From Alteromonas sp. 1_MG-2023 (GTDB taxonomy: Bacteria; Pseudomonadota; Gammaproteobacteria; Enterobacterales; Alteromonadaceae): a DNA stretch of 64,000 nucleotides. The notes under the pieces are model-generated. The model made no database searches. It was not told the origin of the DNA and saw only the letters and a list, made by a program, of their open reading frames with translations. Positions 60,858 to 64,000 of the stretch are shown in pieces. The translations under genes were made by a program, and so were the position numbers. Position 1 is the first letter of the stretch; each line of letters begins with the position of its first letter. The stretch lies in contig NZ_JAUOQH010000012.1 in the NCBI RefSeq assembly GCF_030547075.1, forward strand, positions 81,830-145,829, read 5' to 3'.

Positions 60858-61397
60858 ATGCACTCAACATTTTTAGCTCTTCTACTATTGCTTCTGTATT
60901 CGGGTGCTTCTCTCGCTATAGACGATAACACCATAACTAAGCTTTATGACTCTTCTGAAAATATCGATAACACGATAAACCGTGAGTCAGTTGTTGAGTC
61001 GCTATATCAGCAAATTAGACCCCGAGCTAATATTACCAATAAGTCATTAAGTCAGAAACAAGTCGATAGTAAAGTTAGGCTGTACATAAGCGATAAGTAC
61101 CTGCCTGCGCTTGTAATGAATTACCAGCAGATCTATTTTCAATTACGAGCCAGCGAAGGTCAGTTCACATCCTGCGATAACGCGACTCCCATAAATTATG
61201 ACGATGATATTCTTAAAATGCTTTGCTTGAACGAAAACGATAGCCATATGGAAGTAGTTTACATGACAAATGGCTATTCTCAGGGTTGGAAAACGTCAGC
61301 AACATATGGGTTCACTATCGACAACGATGAGTATGAACTTACCTTTATCAATCTTTATCTGAAAGAAGGTGTCAGTGCATATGTTGAAGGCATCTAA
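60858..61397 (+). CDS. Secreted hypothetical protein, first of a pair
   Basis: ATG 60858 behind AAAGGA gives 179 residues with the signal peptide MHSTFLALLLLLLYSGASLA. The mature protein (NRESVVESLYQQIRPRANIT, LYISDKYLPALVMNYQQIYF) contains two cysteines. No family recognised. The second gene starts 10 bp downstream, so both exported proteins are likely co-expressed and may interact. Confidence 0.65.
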   Translation: MHSTFLALLLLLLYSGASLAIDDNTITKLYDSSENIDNTINRESVVESLYQQIRPRANITNKSLSQKQVDSKVRLYISDKYLPALVMNYQQIYFQLRASEGQFTSCDNATPINYDDDILKMLCLNENDSHMEVVYMTNGYSQGWKTSATYGFTIDNDEYELTFINLYLKEGVSAYVEGI

Positions 61398-61406
61398 GGA
61401 AGCAAT

Positions 61407-62135
61407 GTGCGAAATTTGATATTAATCGTTCTATTTATTCCGCTCATCTGTCTCGCAGGAGAACAAGAATTGGTTGAAGCGTTTTTCAGTCCTAACGGAA
61501 TTGAAGATAAAGAAGCGGTATATTCGGGTGAGATGCTTGAATATCACCTTAATAGACCAACGCTTGGGGAAAGCCTCCCCTATGGAATGAGTAAAGAATA
61601 CAGGTTAATAGAATCCACTAGTTCGAGAAAGATATATGCGGTTTCATTAACTAAGGATGGTAACACTCAGGATTGGTATGCATATTTAACGAAGTCTCCA
61701 GATAGCTGGAAACTATCTGCTATACGCAACCTTGCTTTGCCTCGGTTCTTTTTTATAGCTTTACAAAAGATTGAAGCGAAGAAACAACGTAGTAAAGAAG
61801 ATGATTACAGGTATCAGAATATGTTACTTACCTTAAAATCCGATTCTGAACTGAAGCGTTTCCTTAAAAGTAACTTAACAACGCTAGAAATGATTAATTC
61901 ATTGGCTGAAAATGCCCCTGAACAAGCTAATCAAATAGCAGGCTCGTTAAATCTGAATAAAGTAGACTTCGAAGCAGAGACTGGAATAACTAATATAAAC
62001 ATCGGCGGCATACTGGATAACTCGGTTGGCTACCTTTATGTGCCAAAAGCAGAGTCAGTTCCAGATATGTCAGATGATAACTATATATATTTAGAGAAAG
62101 TGCAAGGTAATTGGTATCTCTACAAAACAACGTAA
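61407..62135 (+). CDS. Secreted hypothetical protein, second of a pair
   Basis: The 242-residue precursor, GTG start at 61407 with AAGGA six bases upstream, has the signal peptide MRNLILIVLFIPLICLAGEQ. The body has a beta-rich half (EYRLIESTSSRKIYAVSLTK, DWYAYLTKSPDSWKLSAIRN), a helical middle, then NKVDFEAETGITNINIGGIL and a C-terminal VGYLYVPKAESVPDMSDDNY. No family recognised. It ends just before the GGGGTCAGAGTAC hairpin. Confidence 0.65.
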   Translation: MRNLILIVLFIPLICLAGEQELVEAFFSPNGIEDKEAVYSGEMLEYHLNRPTLGESLPYGMSKEYRLIESTSSRKIYAVSLTKDGNTQDWYAYLTKSPDSWKLSAIRNLALPRFFFIALQKIEAKKQRSKEDDYRYQNMLLTLKSDSELKRFLKSNLTTLEMINSLAENAPEQANQIAGSLNLNKVDFEAETGITNINIGGILDNSVGYLYVPKAESVPDMSDDNYIYLEKVQGNWYLYKTT

Positions 62136-62155
62136 CCATACCATTCAAGAATAAA

Positions 62156-62197
62156 GGGGTCAGAGTACTTTATCACTTAAAAATGTACTCTGACCCC
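62156..62197. repeat. GGGGTCAGAGTAC inverted-repeat element (REP-like) / terminator
   Basis: GGGGTCAGAGTAC (62156) and GTACTCTGACCCC (62185) form a perfect 13-bp hairpin with loop containing ACTTAAAAAT, followed by TTTTTTT. It can terminate the preceding operon. It is the intact version of repeats at 53,247 and 54,911 and of the 5' half at 63,988. Confidence 0.9.
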
Positions 62198-62203
62198 ATT
62201 TTT

Positions 62204-63772
62204 TTAATCAAACAGCTCGCAAGAATAGTCTGAGCCATTTTCAATTGCGCCACTCGGGCTTAGGCTATAGTAAGAAAGCCCAATATAGTCTTTAGGGTAT
62301 TTGTTTATACGAAACGTAAAATTGCTTCCTGGGGTATCACCCTGTGTAAGCACACCTGTTTCATCCACCGGCGTTACGTATTTCCACACAACGTCACCTT
62401 CGTAAGTCACTTCGAAAAATGTACCTGTGGTGCCTTCATCTATTATTGTGTTTCCATTATCTAAACGCTGAGCGCCTGAAATGTTGGTGGCGTAGAAGTC
62501 GGTAGGATCATCTGCCACATAGGTCCACGTGAAATCATCCGGCCCATATGTTCCGTCGTCATTTAAGGTGTAATCGCCAGCGTCACTCACTTGCGTATCC
62601 ACCACGTTGATAGAGGAGTAATCGCTGTTACCGTAATAGTTAGGCTGGTTGTTGAAGATCATGACTTGCCCACCTTCAACGTAGTCATCATCTATCCAAT
62701 AAGCATCATGCTGTAAGAACAATTTTTGGTCATCTGCGTCACCCATGTCATAGGCTTGCGGGTTACCCCAACGGTATAGAAGATCGCCACCTTTACCGCG
62801 GCTTCCACCAGAGTGAGAGGCAGCTTCGGCAGTAGACGTAGAATGGTCGATAATCCAAAATTCGCTGTAGTTACGAGTATTGATCATGATCTGATCGAGT
62901 TCTTCGTTATAAGTTACCGCGTTCATGTGAATGGGGTCGGCTTCATATTCAACATCAAGACCAGTGAAATTAACGTCAATAAGCTGTGGGTTCTCTGAAA
63001 TAACGCCGTAATTATCAATTGTTAAATCTTCATCTTGTACAATGTGATCCCATGAATCCCACTGCCAAACAATAGCGTTTTCGGTATCTTCTACTGTTGG
63101 GTCTAGCTCAATAATTTGCTCACTCCACAACGCATGGTTACCTGAATAACCAACCGCTTCAGCTTCTGCAGCGCTGTGCTTTTTCCACACCATCACTAAT
63201 ACTGTGCCAGTGCTTTCAATGTATTCAACATCGTGGTGCATAAACTGCGTGTCACTGTTAAATTCGTAATACCACTGTAGTTCGTCTTGTTCGTTAATAA
63301 TTTCTACACGACCAGAGTCTCCCCCTGCCCTCAAAAACTCTGAATTCTCAGCGCTTTGCAAACGGCCGGTATGGAGTAAGTTTCCGTTCTCAAGTAAGTA
63401 CGAAGACATAGTGCTGTAGTCTGAAGACCAGCTTTGCACCATTTCACCACAGTTATCTATTAGATACGTTGTACTGAAGCGCTGCCCGCCAAATAAGGTA
63501 TAGCCATTCTGGGCATCGGCAGAATTCAATATTAAACCAATTGAGTTAGAGGTAGAGTATTCAGTTACTTCTACATCTGAGTCTTCTTCATCACTCTCGT
63601 CATCATACCCATCATCAGAACTGTCATCGCTAGTATCGTCACTTGAACTATCGTCCACTGTAACGTCGCTACTAGTATCGTCAGACGAACTAGAGTTACA
63701 CCCTGACAGGGTAAAAGTGAATAAAACGAGCAATATAGAAAAGTAGAACGACGGAGATTTGTTTAATTGCAT
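62204..63772 (-). CDS. Arylsulfotransferase (ASST)-like lipoprotein
   Basis: The 522-residue protein has a lipoprotein signal (SILLVLFTFTLSGC, lipid on C25) followed by about 40 residues of acidic Ser/Asp low complexity (DDSSSDDTSDDSSDDGYDDE), then a beta-propeller-like domain. ENGNLLHTGRLQ, QFMHHDVEYIESTGTVLVMV, EADPIHMNAVTYNEELDQI, LLYRWGNPQAYD, FLQHDAYWID and GAQRLDNGNTIIDEGTTGTF match the arylsulfate sulfotransferase family (with the conserved H and NGN-type propeller blades). The acidic linker would hold the propeller off the membrane. Flanked on both sides by GGGGTCAGAGTAC repeats. Confidence 0.8.
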   Translation of the reverse strand: MQLNKSPSFYFSILLVLFTFTLSGCNSSSSDDTSSDVTVDDSSSDDTSDDSSDDGYDDESDEEDSDVEVTEYSTSNSIGLILNSADAQNGYTLFGGQRFSTTYLIDNCGEMVQSWSSDYSTMSSYLLENGNLLHTGRLQSAENSEFLRAGGDSGRVEIINEQDELQWYYEFNSDTQFMHHDVEYIESTGTVLVMVWKKHSAAEAEAVGYSGNHALWSEQIIELDPTVEDTENAIVWQWDSWDHIVQDEDLTIDNYGVISENPQLIDVNFTGLDVEYEADPIHMNAVTYNEELDQIMINTRNYSEFWIIDHSTSTAEAASHSGGSRGKGGDLLYRWGNPQAYDMGDADDQKLFLQHDAYWIDDDYVEGGQVMIFNNQPNYYGNSDYSSINVVDTQVSDAGDYTLNDDGTYGPDDFTWTYVADDPTDFYATNISGAQRLDNGNTIIDEGTTGTFFEVTYEGDVVWKYVTPVDETGVLTQGDTPGSNFTFRINKYPKDYIGLSYYSLSPSGAIENGSDYSCELFD

Positions 63773-63987
63773 TCGACTGCCTTTGTTAACCGGTTATTTT
63801 AGGTAAAAGCTTATTAAGGGAGATTTAACGGGTGCTCGATAACTGGCTATTGACCTAAGTTAACGTACTGCGCATGCCGGGCAAGTATGGAGGCTGCATG
63901 TAAAGTCGCAATCGGCTTTATAAGAACTTTACGTTTGTAACTGATTGTGACAATGCTAGGAAGGATACGTTTAAATACGCAAATAAT

Positions 63988-64000
63988 GGGGTCAGAGTAC
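63988..64000 (+). repeat. GGGGTCAGAGTAC half-element at window end
   Basis: The last 13 bases of the window are exactly the left half of the 62,156 hairpin; the right half would lie outside the window. Confidence 0.85.

Overview
The window looks like the chromosome of a marine gammaproteobacterium of the Alteromonas type (family Alteromonadaceae). Support is the protein sequences, the gene order leuS-lptE-holA-nadD-rsfS-rlmH-mrdA-mrdB-rlpA-dacA-ybeD-lipB-lipA, the clpS/clpA-cspD-icd and mnmA-hflD-purB blocks, and a monomeric NADP isocitrate dehydrogenase. The genus is inferred by recognition, not by a search.

Bases 1 to about 46,900 are dense, ordinary core genome: the 5' end of ftsH with rlmE, yhbY, an SDR dehydrogenase, a Lon-like protease, leuS through lipA (tRNA charging, LPS assembly, replication, NAD synthesis, ribosome maturation, cell elongation, lipoate synthesis), a DUF885 peptidase-like protein, asparaginase, nitroreductase, DoxX, sppA, sprT, yfbV, trxB, the N-end-rule transferases aat and bpt, infA, clpA/clpS (the same N-degron pathway), cspD, icd, rluE, mnmA, hflD, purB, a JmjC ribosomal oxygenase, a ydiJ-type dehydrogenase and ppnP. 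Rho-independent terminators are clear at several convergent or 3' ends.

From about 46,900 to 60,700 the character changes. The DNA is visibly AT-richer, and small single-gene units point mostly in the + direction. They are separated by 45-115 bp imperfect palindromes that begin with a (C/A)TAAC core and end with a GTTAG or GTTAT core. These look like integron attC sites. No integrase gene is visible, so the region is best read as an integrase-less cassette array (CALIN) or the distal part of a sedentary chromosomal integron. Cargo includes a HEPN-motif protein, a DUF4062 (TIR-like/STAND-associated) protein, lipoproteins and secreted proteins, a DUF2071 protein, an RraB-like protein, a reverse-oriented RelB/ParE toxin-antitoxin pair, a YcxB-like membrane protein, an HExxH protein, DUF1493 and DUF2164 proteins, a VOC protein and several broken genes. 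The HEPN and DUF4062 cassettes are adjacent and are the best candidates for an undescribed (perhaps antiphage) function.

The array is split by a minus-strand operon, padR - HAAS/DUF1700 membrane protein - metallophosphoesterase (54,936-57,233), with a palindromic operator over the padR promoter. A decayed copy of the padR 3' end lies at the left edge of the array (about 47,025-47,165), and both copies sit beside a similar leader sequence. The 3' end of the phosphoesterase gene is duplicated at 53,316-53,460. GGGGTCAGAGTAC hairpins of the kind linked to REP-associated transposases occur at 53.25, 62.16 and 63.99 kb, with a half site at 54.91 kb. Two of them flank an arylsulfotransferase-like lipoprotein gene that closes the window.
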